Source of the DNA: Elusimicrobiota bacterium
Lineage (GTDB): Bacteria; Elusimicrobiota; Elusimicrobia; Elusimicrobiales; Elusimicrobiaceae
Assembly: GCA_009778915.1 (NCBI GenBank)
Contig: WRFH01000006.1
Coordinates: 1 to 64,000, forward strand
DNA: 64,000 bases
Direction of reading: 5' to 3'
In this document: one piece after another, positions 18,603 to 26,797 of the stretch
Layout of the letters: each line of letters begins with the position of its first letter
Position numbering within the stretch: the stretch's first letter is position 1
Notes under the pieces: generated by a model
What the model was told of the DNA's origin: nothing
Database searches by the model: none
What the model saw: only the letters and a program-made list of their open reading frames with translations
Translations under genes and position numbers: made by a program

Positions 18603-20242
18603 TATAACGTCTTCAAATCTTCCGTGTTGGAGATGTTTCTGCTGCGGCTGAAAGCCTCCACAAAACCTTCCCCGACGACGTACGTCAGCGCGGCTGTGCG
18701 GCTTGCGGCGTGGTCTTCCAGAGTTTCGCTTTTGAAATTTATTTCCAGCCAGTCATACGGCTGCGCGCCGGACGCAAAAGCGCCTTCTATATTTTCCTCA
18801 AACCTTCTGGCCCATTTATTTTCAACGCCGAGCGCGACGGCGTGCGGCAGATATTTGGCAAACTCTTTTTCATAAACTTTGGAACCGCCTTCGGAGTCCG
18901 CAAGATATTTTCTGAAATTTATAATATCCTCGGCAAGCTTTTCGCCCGCCGGCGTAAACGGGGGGAAAAACCTGCGGAACATCAGCGTCAGCACCGCCAT
19001 CAGCGCAAGCACGCCCGCGCAGTAAAATAAACCGCCGCCGGCGCAGAACCACAAAACCAAAACGCCGACTCCGCCCAGCGCGTAACCGATTGTTGTCCAG
19101 ACGGTATTCGAACGTATGTATTTGCCTTTAAATTCGCGTTTGACTTCGGCTTTATTCTGCTTGATTATGCGCCGTATTTTGCGCGCGGATTTTGAAGACG
19201 TTAAAAATATTTTTACTTCCGCCGGGAAAATTATATCAAGCAGCGCGGCGTCCGGCGCGTTAAGTTTGCCGCGCGGCGGCGTCTGCGCTTTTACAAATTT
19301 ATAAACGTCGCCGTCGGCGGTAATTTTAAAATATCCTCTGACCGCCAAATCAAGAAGAGCGGACGTCAGCATCTTATAACGGTCCTTAATCTGCCCCGGA
19401 ATTTTTTTATACATATACCGCATCTGCGCGACGCTTACCGACGGCGGAACTGAAACCGCGCTCCGCGGCCTGTCTTCCCTGTCCCGCAGGAACGCCCAGA
19501 CTATAATATAGTAAGCGGCGACGAACGCGAACACCAGCAGCGTCAAAAGTATCGCGCTGTTATCCGCCGCAAAACTTTCGATATCGCCGCCGGAATCTGT
19601 TATAAAACCTTTTTCAAGGCCGAGTACTATTATATGCTCTTCTTTCGCGGAAGGATTTGAGCGGAAAGTAAAAGTAAGCGCGCCGGGCGAAAGTCCCGTT
19701 TCAATGTCGCCCGCCGGGCGCAGTATGCCGTTTTCAGACGTAAAAACATGCAGGTAAATAGGTTTAGCGCCTTCCGGCAGTTTGACGGTGACCTTTGTGT
19801 TCTCCGGATAAAAATCATTTAAAGATTTATCCAAATGCAGGTAAAGTTCGTCGGCGTCTTTGTATGAGCGGATTCTGGTGGATTTATAAGCGAAGGAATA
19901 TTTATATTCGCCTTTTTTAAGCGGCGTTTCGAGAAAAATTCTTTTTGAGTCCGGCGTATCTTTGACGGTATAAGGTTCCGGCGCGCCGTTTTTCTGGACG
20001 GATAAAAGTTCGAACCCTTTGTCTTTTTTCACCCACACGGACGACGTTTGCACGACGGGGACATCTCTGTAAAGAGGTTCGTCAAAACCGTTGTCCCCGA
20101 CGGTAATACCTATCTGCTGCTCCACCAAAACCTGCGGAGAAGAGGACAACGTGACGTTAATGTCATATTCGCCCACGCTGACCTGCCCGTAAACGCGCAG
20201 CGTGGAAAATAAGACGGCAAAAACCAGTAATTTTTTCATCAT
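18602..20242 (-). CDS. DUF2207 family predicted membrane protein
   Basis: 546 residues. There is a signal peptide (LLVFAVLFSTLRVYG). A beta-rich extracytoplasmic region (about 20-220) has the DUF2207 pattern (YDINVTLSS, FDEPLYRDVPV, YKYSFAYKSTRIRSYKDADE). A membrane segment lies near 228-250 (ILLTLLVFAFVAAYYIIVWA), then a cytoplasmic part, then a membrane pair at about 385-425. The start overlaps the last base of the upstream lemA-like gene, and pairing of these two families is common. The substrate or role is not known; these pairs are linked to the cell envelope. Confidence 0.82.
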   Translation of the reverse strand: MMKKLLVFAVLFSTLRVYGQVSVGEYDINVTLSSSPQVLVEQQIGITVGDNGFDEPLYRDVPVVQTSSVWVKKDKGFELLSVQKNGAPEPYTVKDTPDSKRIFLETPLKKGEYKYSFAYKSTRIRSYKDADELYLHLDKSLNDFYPENTKVTVKLPEGAKPIYLHVFTSENGILRPAGDIETGLSPGALTFTFRSNPSAKEEHIIVLGLEKGFITDSGGDIESFAADNSAILLTLLVFAFVAAYYIIVWAFLRDREDRPRSAVSVPPSVSVAQMRYMYKKIPGQIKDRYKMLTSALLDLAVRGYFKITADGDVYKFVKAQTPPRGKLNAPDAALLDIIFPAEVKIFLTSSKSARKIRRIIKQNKAEVKREFKGKYIRSNTVWTTIGYALGGVGVLVLWFCAGGGLFYCAGVLALMAVLTLMFRRFFPPFTPAGEKLAEDIINFRKYLADSEGGSKVYEKEFAKYLPHAVALGVENKWARRFEENIEGAFASGAQPYDWLEINFKSETLEDHAASRTAALTYVVGEGFVEAFSRSRNISNTEDLKTL

Positions 20243-20772
20243 TATCCTTTAGTAGGTTCAAAATTAAAAAATCCTGCGGGGCTGTAATCAAACATTTTAG
20301 CCACGATGCTGGCCGGAAAAATGGAAATCATGGTATTATAATCCCGCACGGAGTTATTGTAAAACGCGGCGGACTGTTTTATTCTTTCTTCGCATTTTAA
20401 AAGAGATTTTTTAGACGCGGAAAAATTTTCGTTATTTTTAACCGCGTCGACGCCGGCGGATAATTTAAATAAATCCGTTAAGTTGGACGACAGTTTATTT
20501 TCCCGTTCCGCGCGGACGTCGATTTTAAAATCCGTGTCCGGCTCCACGCCCAGTTTCATCACAACCGAAATAATTTCGCTGTTATCCTGCGCCAGGCCGG
20601 AAACGCCGGCGGACAAATTTTTGACAATTTCCCGTCTGAAAGACAGCTGCACGTTCAGTGCGGAATGCGCGGAGTAAACGGTCTCGTCCGCTTTTCTTAT
20701 TTTGTAATAAGCGAAAACGGCAAAGCCCAGAGTGACGGACAGCAATACCAGCGCTATTATTATTGACGTCAT
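20242..20772 (-). CDS. LemA family protein
   Basis: 176 residues. One N-terminal membrane segment (ALVLLSVTLGFAVFAYYKI) is followed by a mostly helical domain. The family pattern runs from AHSALNVQLSFRREIV to FYNNSVRDYNTMISIFPAS and ends in a short FNFEP motif, as in other LemA proteins. It is the first gene of a translationally coupled pair with the DUF2207 gene. There is no Shine-Dalgarno, and a -10 box ends 6 nt before the ATG, so a leaderless mRNA is likely. The function of the family is not settled. Confidence 0.88.
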   Translation of the reverse strand: MTSIIIALVLLSVTLGFAVFAYYKIRKADETVYSAHSALNVQLSFRREIVKNLSAGVSGLAQDNSEIISVVMKLGVEPDTDFKIDVRAERENKLSSNLTDLFKLSAGVDAVKNNENFSASKKSLLKCEERIKQSAAFYNNSVRDYNTMISIFPASIVAKMFDYSPAGFFNFEPTKG

Positions 20773-20778
20773 ACGAAT

Positions 20779-20810
20779 AATTTACAAAATAATCCGCGTT
20801 ATTGTAAAAT
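20779..20810. promoter_or_regulatory. Face-to-face overlapping divergent promoters
   Basis: On the + strand, TTTACA (20781-20786), an 18-bp spacer and TAAAAT (20805-20810) end 5 bp before the ATG at 20816. On the minus strand, TTTACA (20808-20803), an 18-bp spacer and TAAATT (20784-20779) end 6 bp before the ATG at 20772. The two promoters lie on the same 32 bp, each -35 overlapping the other's -10. The site is an imperfect palindrome. Confidence 0.6.
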
Positions 20811-20815
20811 GAATT

Positions 20816-22222
20816 ATGAAGAAAATTGTCCTCGTTTTTATAGCCGCCGTTATAATTGTGCCGCTTTTATACGTCTTCTTCGCGCATCCGTTCCAAAATA
20901 AACCCGCGCAAAAATCCGTACCTGAAGATTTGCGGCCTCTGCTGTCCGCGGCCGACAAAGGGGACAACAACAGCCAATATATGATAGGAAAAGCCTATTT
21001 TTACGGCGAACAGGGCCTTGAAAAAGATTTTGACAAAGGCTTATATTACATGAAAAAAGCCGCCGAAGGCGGCAGCACGGACGCGCGCTATGAGCTTGCC
21101 CTCGCCTACAAATACGGCAAAGGCACGCCTATGGATTACAACGCCGCGCTCGACAATTTTAAAAAAGCGGCGGACGGCGGAAATTCCGCGTCCATGCTTG
21201 AAATAGCCAAAATTTACGATGAAGCCAAACAGCCGGCGGCCAGAGAGTGGTTCGAAAAAGCCGCAAACGCCGGCGAATCGGAAGCAATAAAAAAAATGGC
21301 CGACATTACCTGCTCTGTCCCGAAACCCGCCCAAGACTGCGTCGACTGGCTTAAAAAAGCGGCGGATATAAATTCGACAGACCACATAAAACAGCTTGCT
21401 AAAATTTATGAGGACGGCGTTATAGTTCCGCAGTCTAAGCAGGACGCGCTTACCTTATATACAAAAGCGGCGGCGCTGGGCGACGTCGGCTCAATGGCCT
21501 ACGTCGGTTATTCTTACACGACTGGTTCCCTCGGTCCTCGGGACAACAAGCTTGCTTATGAGTGGACTTTAAAGGCCGCGCAGGGGGGAAACGTTGAGAG
21601 CATGTACAATCTAGCGGTAATGCTCTACGACGGGAAAATCGTAGTGCAGGACAAAGACACCGCGCTGCAGTGGTTCGCCAAAGCGGCGCAAAACGGCAAC
21701 AACCAGACCGCTTACCGCGCGGGTTTGATTTACGCTGACAAACAAAATTTCAAAGACGCTGTTACTATGCTGACTCAGGCGGCAAATGCAAAAATCCCCG
21801 GCGCGGCCGGAAGTCTTGCAAAAATAATGCTAACCCAAAAAAATTATCCTGACGCTTTGTCCTGGGCCAACAAGGGCGCAAACGCGGGGGACGCCAACGC
21901 GATGAACGTACTGGGCTATCTGTACACAAACGGCCTCGGCGTTGACCAGGATTTGCAGCAGGGCCTTAACTGGTATGGGCAGGCTATGAAAGTACAGCCG
22001 CAGAACGGGACAATTATGTTTAACATCGCCACCGGTTACGCGCTGACAGGGGAATATGACAAATCAATTTACTGGCTGAAACAGGCTGCGGAACACGGCA
22101 GCAAAAGCGCAATGTATAAACTGAGCGAATTATATCACGAAGGCCGCGGCGTCAAAAAGGATGACAAACTGGCCGCGCAGTGGGCCGCCTCGGCGGCGGC
22201 CGCGCAAGATGACTCATTATGA
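20816..22222 (+). CDS. Sel1-repeat protein with N-terminal membrane anchor
   Basis: 468 residues. Residues 4-22 (IVLVFIAAVIIVPLLYVFF) are a signal anchor. The rest is about eleven Sel1-like repeats of 36 residues (AEGGSTDARYELALAYKYG, LGYLYTNGLGVDQDLQQGL, and SELYHEGRGVKKDDKLAAQW at the end). These solenoids are protein-interaction scaffolds, here facing the periplasm. A -10 box lies 5 nt before the ATG and there is no Shine-Dalgarno. Its stop overlaps the HAD gene start by 4 bp (ATGA), so the two are coupled. Confidence 0.9.
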   Translation: MKKIVLVFIAAVIIVPLLYVFFAHPFQNKPAQKSVPEDLRPLLSAADKGDNNSQYMIGKAYFYGEQGLEKDFDKGLYYMKKAAEGGSTDARYELALAYKYGKGTPMDYNAALDNFKKAADGGNSASMLEIAKIYDEAKQPAAREWFEKAANAGESEAIKKMADITCSVPKPAQDCVDWLKKAADINSTDHIKQLAKIYEDGVIVPQSKQDALTLYTKAAALGDVGSMAYVGYSYTTGSLGPRDNKLAYEWTLKAAQGGNVESMYNLAVMLYDGKIVVQDKDTALQWFAKAAQNGNNQTAYRAGLIYADKQNFKDAVTMLTQAANAKIPGAAGSLAKIMLTQKNYPDALSWANKGANAGDANAMNVLGYLYTNGLGVDQDLQQGLNWYGQAMKVQPQNGTIMFNIATGYALTGEYDKSIYWLKQAAEHGSKSAMYKLSELYHEGRGVKKDDKLAAQWAASAAAAQDDSL

Positions 22223-22863
22223 AATTTGAACTGGCTATTTTTGATATGGACGGGCTTTTGTTGGACACGGAAAGAGTGTACGAACGCGTGTTTGTGCTGA
22301 CGGCGGCGCAGATGGGTTATAAAGGCACAAAAGAAATGTACGCGCGGACGCTGGGCGTGGGCAACAACAGGGCCAAAGAGATTTTTAAGGAAATATACGG
22401 CGCGGATTTTCCGTCTGAGAAATTTCTGGCAAACTCACACGTTAACATTTTAAAAGACATAGAACAAAACGGCCTGCCGGAAAGGCCGGGCGCGACGGAA
22501 ATTCTGAATCTGCTGGACAGAAAAAAAATCAAAAAAACCGTAGCCAGTTCCAACGACAAAGATTTTGTGATGTTCGCGCTGGAACGCGGCGGAATGGCCG
22601 GCCGCTTTGACGCGGTTAACACCGCGCAGGACGTAAAACGCACAAAACCCGCGCCGGATTTATTTTTAAAATCCGCCGCGGATTTCAACATTCCGCCTGA
22701 AAAATGCATAATTTTTGAAGATTCCGAAAACGGCGTTTTAGCCGCCAACGCCGCCAAAATCCGCGTCTGCCTGGTCCCCGACATCAAAATGCCCTCCGAA
22801 GAAATAAAGTCCAAATCTTTCCGCGTTTACAAAACGCTGCACGACGCGCTGGAATTATTTTAA
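22219..22863 (+). CDS. HAD-superfamily phosphatase / phosphoglucomutase-like
   Basis: 214 residues. Motif I is FDMDGLLLDTE (Asp9 nucleophile, Asp11), motif II ASSND, motif III the Lys in RTKPAPDLF and motif IV FEDSENGVLAA. A four-helix cap follows motif I, as in beta-phosphoglucomutase and related sugar-phosphate phosphatases. The exact substrate cannot be read from sequence. It overlaps the Sel1 gene by 4 bp. Its stop is only 7 bp from the stop of the convergent protease gene, with no clear terminator between. Confidence 0.9.
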   Translation: MKFELAIFDMDGLLLDTERVYERVFVLTAAQMGYKGTKEMYARTLGVGNNRAKEIFKEIYGADFPSEKFLANSHVNILKDIEQNGLPERPGATEILNLLDRKKIKKTVASSNDKDFVMFALERGGMAGRFDAVNTAQDVKRTKPAPDLFLKSAADFNIPPEKCIIFEDSENGVLAANAAKIRVCLVPDIKMPSEEIKSKSFRVYKTLHDALELF

Positions 22864-22870
22864 CCCGCGC

Positions 22871-24343
22871 CTATTTTACAAACAATACCCCGTCGGTTCC
22901 TTTGTCCAGCGAAGCAAAAGGGACTCTCCAAAAGCCGTCCCCTACGTCGTCTGTGATATTCATTTCTTTATTTTCCGCCGGCGCGGGTTTGCTGTTTGAA
23001 TCCTGTATTACCGCCACGCACTGCCCGTCTCTTTTTTCAACGCCCACCACGGCAACGGCGTGGCCGTCGTGATGATAAACGGTTTTATAGCTTATTACGA
23101 TAGGTCTTCTAGCCTGCAAAAGTTTTGTGACGGAAAAATTCGCGTCCGTGTTATATTCAAAACCCAGCTCTGGGATTTTTGTCATTATAAATCTTTCGCC
23201 GGTCTTGCACATTTTTTTCTGTTCGCGCTCCATAATTCTCTGAAGCGTAAAATTTTGGAAGCCGCGCACGGCCTCGCTCGTATTGCCGGAAAAAGCGTTT
23301 GCGCCGCTGTTTTGCAGCTGCTTGCGCGTTTCCAGCATAAACTGCCGAGGCCCGTCGGGCACTTGCGCCACGGCCGCGCCAAAAGCGTCGTCTCCGCCGA
23401 AAAAAATATGCCGGTTCCGCGCCATAAAATTAAATGTTTTAAAACTTTCAGTTTTCAACACGCACAACTCGCTTGCGCCGTTAACGGCGCGCGCCACGCT
23501 GCCCATCGCCCCGCCGTCGTACGTCCAATAATTATCTTTTGACTTTTCTTTTTTGACCATCTTGGAAACTATGATAAACGCTTTCAGGTCTGGGTTGTTT
23601 TCTATTTGGTCTTTTACGGCGTCATAGTCGGGGAAAAATAATCTGATGTCGGTAAAATCATCGTTGTCAACTATAAGGCCTTTGGTATGGCTACGCGTCA
23701 TTTGATAAACCTTTACGACGGTTAAAGCGGTTTTGACATAATCGTCATAATTTTTTTGCCCGTCGGGCGTGCCGGTTTCATATATAATTCTGTCAATAAG
23801 CGCGTTGGAAATTAAAAATATTTTAAGGCTAAGCTGCCCGTCGTATTTTGAACCCTTGGCAAACACTTCTTTAAGGCCGTATAAATCTATCAAATCCCTT
23901 ATGGGGGATTTGAAATATCGTAAGAAATTATCCTTATCGTTTTTCAAAATATCTTCAGCCATATTTTTTGCTTTTTTATAATAATCCGCGAAAGCGGTGT
24001 TATGGTATTTTGTGGCCATTTCAGACGGAAGATTTGTAGCCAGCTGCGCTATGTATACGGGGGAAACAATGTAGCCGCCGTTGTGTTTAGGGTAACTGTT
24101 TAAAGTAAGCATAGTCGCCGCGGCGTGGGCGTAACACAAGCCGCCTATTTGGACGGACTTGGGCATGGTTTTCGCGTCGTCAAGATAATCGGTAAAAACA
24201 GGGCAGTCCGACACTGTATTGTTGTTTTGCGATGCCGCTGCCGCAAGTTCACCGTAAAAATCTTCGGCAAATTCATATTGTCCCGCAAAAGACGGGCTTC
24301 CCATTACCAGCAGACAGAATAACGACACGATAATTTTTTTCAT
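22871..24343 (-). CDS. Exported papain-like cysteine protease
   Basis: 490 residues with signal peptide (MKKIIVSLFCLLVMGSPSFA). The papain pattern is present: VQIGGLCYAHAAA has the oxyanion Gln and catalytic Cys (about residues 66-71). HDGHAVAVVGVE near residue 430 has the catalytic His, and IQDSNSK about 20 residues on has the Asn. The roughly 350-residue insert between Cys and His is far longer than in papain (C1A) and contains mostly helical sequence. A protein attacking periplasmic or extracellular substrates is likely. GAGAGG lies upstream of the ATG. Confidence 0.78.
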   Translation of the reverse strand: MKKIIVSLFCLLVMGSPSFAGQYEFAEDFYGELAAAASQNNNTVSDCPVFTDYLDDAKTMPKSVQIGGLCYAHAAATMLTLNSYPKHNGGYIVSPVYIAQLATNLPSEMATKYHNTAFADYYKKAKNMAEDILKNDKDNFLRYFKSPIRDLIDLYGLKEVFAKGSKYDGQLSLKIFLISNALIDRIIYETGTPDGQKNYDDYVKTALTVVKVYQMTRSHTKGLIVDNDDFTDIRLFFPDYDAVKDQIENNPDLKAFIIVSKMVKKEKSKDNYWTYDGGAMGSVARAVNGASELCVLKTESFKTFNFMARNRHIFFGGDDAFGAAVAQVPDGPRQFMLETRKQLQNSGANAFSGNTSEAVRGFQNFTLQRIMEREQKKMCKTGERFIMTKIPELGFEYNTDANFSVTKLLQARRPIVISYKTVYHHDGHAVAVVGVEKRDGQCVAVIQDSNSKPAPAENKEMNITDDVGDGFWRVPFASLDKGTDGVLFVK

Positions 24344-24364
24344 GTGATTTAACCTCTCTTAAGA

Positions 24365-24392
24365 ATTATAGCGCCCGCGGAGGAAAAAACAA
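24365..24392 (-). promoter_or_regulatory. Promoter of the papain-like protease gene
   Basis: TTGTTT (24392-24387), a 16-bp spacer and TATAAT (24370-24365) on the minus strand, about 20 bp before the ATG. Confidence 0.55.
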
Positions 24393-24398
24393 GAGCCT

Positions 24399-24428
24399 AA
24401 AGACCTATATCCGATATAGGTCTTTTTT
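24399..24428 (+). terminator. Terminator-like hairpin
   Basis: AAAGACCTATAT and its complement with a 3-nt loop are followed by seven T on the + strand. It lies upstream of the protease promoter and has no coding gene before it on the + strand. It may insulate the divergent region or end an unrecognised short transcript. Confidence 0.5.
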
Positions 24429-24429
24429 T

Positions 24430-24763
24430 ATTTGCTGACATAGTCCGGGGCAGTGTGTGGGGAATATTTTTCTTTAAGTTTTTATGGCACCGTAAAAGCA
24501 GCATAAATTTTAAGATTTTAAAGTATAGTCTGGTTTTGCAAAATGTATTTTTTATAAAAACAGGCCTTTTTGCAAAATCGTATGCGATTTTGAAAAATTC
24601 TTTTTTGTGGAATTTTTTAGCAGCGTTTTACATATCCGACATATAATATATCTCTTTTACACGGCAATAAATAAAATTCTAATACCTATTATTCAAAATT
24701 TATCTATTGAAAGTTGAAACTTTAAACAGATGTTGGCATATAAAATCATGAGTAGATTATATG
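24430..24763. other. AT-rich intergenic stretch
   Basis: About 330 bp between the hairpin and the promoter of the next + gene. A 63-codon frame (24455-24646) is Phe/Leu/Lys-rich, has no ribosome binding site and looks fortuitous. A short palindrome with GCAAAATCGTATGCGATTTT lies near 24575. Nothing else is recognised. Confidence 0.5.
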
Positions 24764-24798
24764 TTGACATATGTCAAATTGTTTGGTATTATATGTCA
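24764..24798 (+). promoter_or_regulatory. Promoter with palindromic operator-like site
   Basis: TTGACA (24764-24769), a 17-bp spacer and TATTAT (24787-24792) match a strong sigma-70 promoter. The -35 is embedded in the perfect 14-bp palindrome TTGACATATGTCAA, and ATATGTCA recurs across the -10. This is a likely repressor or activator site. Confidence 0.75.
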
Positions 24799-24843
24799 TA
24801 GACCGTTAGTAAGTGTGTTTATTGGTTTATTTGGAGGACTTTT

Positions 24844-25536
24844 ATGGCGGGCGACAGAATCAAAATTACGCGCGTTAAAATGCGCTTAAAAACAGGCGAA
24901 GAGTTTGAAGCCGAAGGCGACTCCGGCTTTATTTCCCGCCAAAAAGAAGAGTTTTTAAATTTAATAGGCAAACCTCAGCCCGCAGCTCCGTTTGTCTGGC
25001 GGCCAGCGGCCGCGCGGCAGCAGCCGGAACTTTTTGAAACGCCGCAACAGACCGCCCCCGCGCCGAATTATCCGTCTCAGCCGGCCCAGCCGGTTTATGA
25101 AGCGCCGGAAAATTTTACGCTGCCCCGGCATTTGCGCGGGCCCGTTTCTACGTCGGAAACCGCGCCGCTCCCGTCATCAGTTACGCCATCGTCCGCGCCG
25201 GTAATTAATGCTCCCGCCGTATGGAACAGCGTCTGCGCGGCGGAGGGGGATTTGGTGATTCTCAGACGTAAATCCAAACTTTTGACGCCGCAGCTGGCCG
25301 CGCTTATTCTGCTGGCCGCGGCTAAAATTTTGCTTGGCCAAAATTATTATTCGTCGCTTAAACTTGCCAAAAGCATGAAAATCGCGGATTTCATGGAAGA
25401 CAGGCTGGACAGGATTTTATCGTCTGAAATCAGACAGGGCACAGTAGTGTTCGAAGGGGAAAAACGCAACAGAGTTTACAAAATTACCGACGAGGGCTTC
25501 GCCCGCGCGTTCGTGCTTGCGGAAAAACTGCTTTAA
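24844..25536 (+). CDS. Hypothetical cytoplasmic protein with Pro-rich linker
   Basis: 230 residues, GGAGGA 7 nt before the ATG. Residues 1-45 form a small basic segment (KITRVKMRLKTGEEFEAEGD). Residues about 45-130 are Pro/Ala/Gln-rich and disordered. Residues about 135-230 form a compact helical domain (LAALILLAAAKILLGQ, then IADFMEDRLDRILSSE). That domain ends with a wing-like VVFEGEKRNRVYKITDEG, which might be a winged-helix or interaction fold. It has its own strong, probably regulated promoter. No family is recognised. Confidence 0.7.
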   Translation: MAGDRIKITRVKMRLKTGEEFEAEGDSGFISRQKEEFLNLIGKPQPAAPFVWRPAAARQQPELFETPQQTAPAPNYPSQPAQPVYEAPENFTLPRHLRGPVSTSETAPLPSSVTPSSAPVINAPAVWNSVCAAEGDLVILRRKSKLLTPQLAALILLAAAKILLGQNYYSSLKLAKSMKIADFMEDRLDRILSSEIRQGTVVFEGEKRNRVYKITDEGFARAFVLAEKLL

Positions 25537-25544
25537 TAACAACG

Positions 25545-26669
25545 TTAAGACGGCCAGAAGACAAGCATGTCGGCTGGTCTGCTGCGATACGCGGCGTCTT
25601 CTCCGTTGCCTGGGACGAATAATACAAATTTAAATTTATCTTTTGAGAACTGGTTGCCCAGCTTGGGAAGAAAAGAGACCAGAAATATATGGCTTTCCGC
25701 CTTGCACAGCGGACAATCCTTTTTCTCAGGCACTGGCTTAACTGCGGCGAATCTCTTAAACGATAAAATGGAATACACTATTTTGCCTTTTAAGTCTGCA
25801 ACCGACATGTCGGACAGACTGTCCGTTTGATTTATATCGCCGTAACCCACGTGCGCCGCGCCGCCCATAAATACCGCTTTGCCGCCGGCGTCAACCGCAG
25901 CTTTCATTTTTGAAAATATCAGCGCGTTGCGCAGGTTTACGCCCAAATCATCCATGGCGCTGATATGCGCCGTCGGGCACAGCAGACATTGTTTATGGTC
26001 TTCGCAATAACGGGCGGTCTCGGGCGAACAGTCGGTATATCTGTTGAAATCCGGGAAAACAACGTTCACGCCGCTCGCGTTTAAGACGCACATCATCGCC
26101 ATGGCCGGCTGTTTGTCTAAAGGATGGCCCGCAAAATGTTTTTTTGTTTCCGCGTCGCAGTAGGCTTCTTTTTCCGCTTCCGGCAGAAGAGCCGCTACCC
26201 GCTTAGTTCCGTCAAGCACGGCCTGGACCGACGACGGATTTTCATAAAATATATCCGTTATTTTTTTATAGTGAAAAGCGTCCGCTTTTTGATTATATTC
26301 CCTTATAAGTTCCAGCATTTTAAGTTTTAAACCGTCGTCGGGTTCATGTGCTTCGCCCAATAAAATCAAATCGCTCTGCCGAAAAATGCTGGCGTAAATA
26401 TCACCCGCGCGGCCGCCGTCCGTTACGACGGCGTTTTTGTTTATATAGTCGTCTATTTTTTTCTGGCTTTTGTAAAACCATTGTTTTTTACGCGTTTTCT
26501 GCTTAATGCCGTCCACTTGTATTTTTGACTGTTCAAGCGACAGTGTGTCACGCGCTATTGTAAAATCCGCTTTGCCCTGCTCAAGTAATTTCTCAATACT
26601 CGGCGGGCCGCCGGCAAAAGCAGCTGCAGCCGTAAACAAAATTAAAAGGAATAAATTTATTTTCTTCAT
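25545..26669 (-). CDS. Exported ChaN/TraB-like protein
   Basis: 374 residues with signal peptide (INLFLLILFTAAAAFAG). Two motifs of the ChaN/EreA/TraB-PrgY/Tiki group are present: ILLGEAHEPDDG at about residue 105 and FMGGAAHVGYGD at about residue 270. The group includes haem-binding lipoproteins, esterases and metalloproteases whose Glu and His residues bind metal. Cys pairs (CEDHKQCLLC, then DCPLC) are extra and could bind metal or form disulfides. Which activity applies cannot be decided. No Shine-Dalgarno is seen. Confidence 0.65.
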   Translation of the reverse strand: MKKINLFLLILFTAAAAFAGGPPSIEKLLEQGKADFTIARDTLSLEQSKIQVDGIKQKTRKKQWFYKSQKKIDDYINKNAVVTDGGRAGDIYASIFRQSDLILLGEAHEPDDGLKLKMLELIREYNQKADAFHYKKITDIFYENPSSVQAVLDGTKRVAALLPEAEKEAYCDAETKKHFAGHPLDKQPAMAMMCVLNASGVNVVFPDFNRYTDCSPETARYCEDHKQCLLCPTAHISAMDDLGVNLRNALIFSKMKAAVDAGGKAVFMGGAAHVGYGDINQTDSLSDMSVADLKGKIVYSILSFKRFAAVKPVPEKKDCPLCKAESHIFLVSFLPKLGNQFSKDKFKFVLFVPGNGEDAAYRSRPADMLVFWPS

Positions 26670-26746
26670 ATATATAGTTTAATAAAAAAGATTCCCGTCG
26701 TCATGGGCCAAAAGACCTATCCGCATATACATATTTTTATATACAA

Positions 26747-26781
26747 AAAAATCCGGAGCGTTTTACCGCCCCGGATTTTTT
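26747..26781 (-). terminator. Terminator of hppA
   Basis: A stem of AAAATCCGG and CCGGATTTT around a GC-rich inner arm is followed by T on the minus strand. It lies within 50 bp after the hppA stop. Confidence 0.8.
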
Positions 26782-26797
26782 GTTTTCCTAAAGAAAC

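Noticed and set aside
24455-24646. 63-codon Phe/Lys-rich + strand ORF
   Set aside because: Low-complexity translation of AT-rich DNA, no ribosome binding site, no recognisable pattern.
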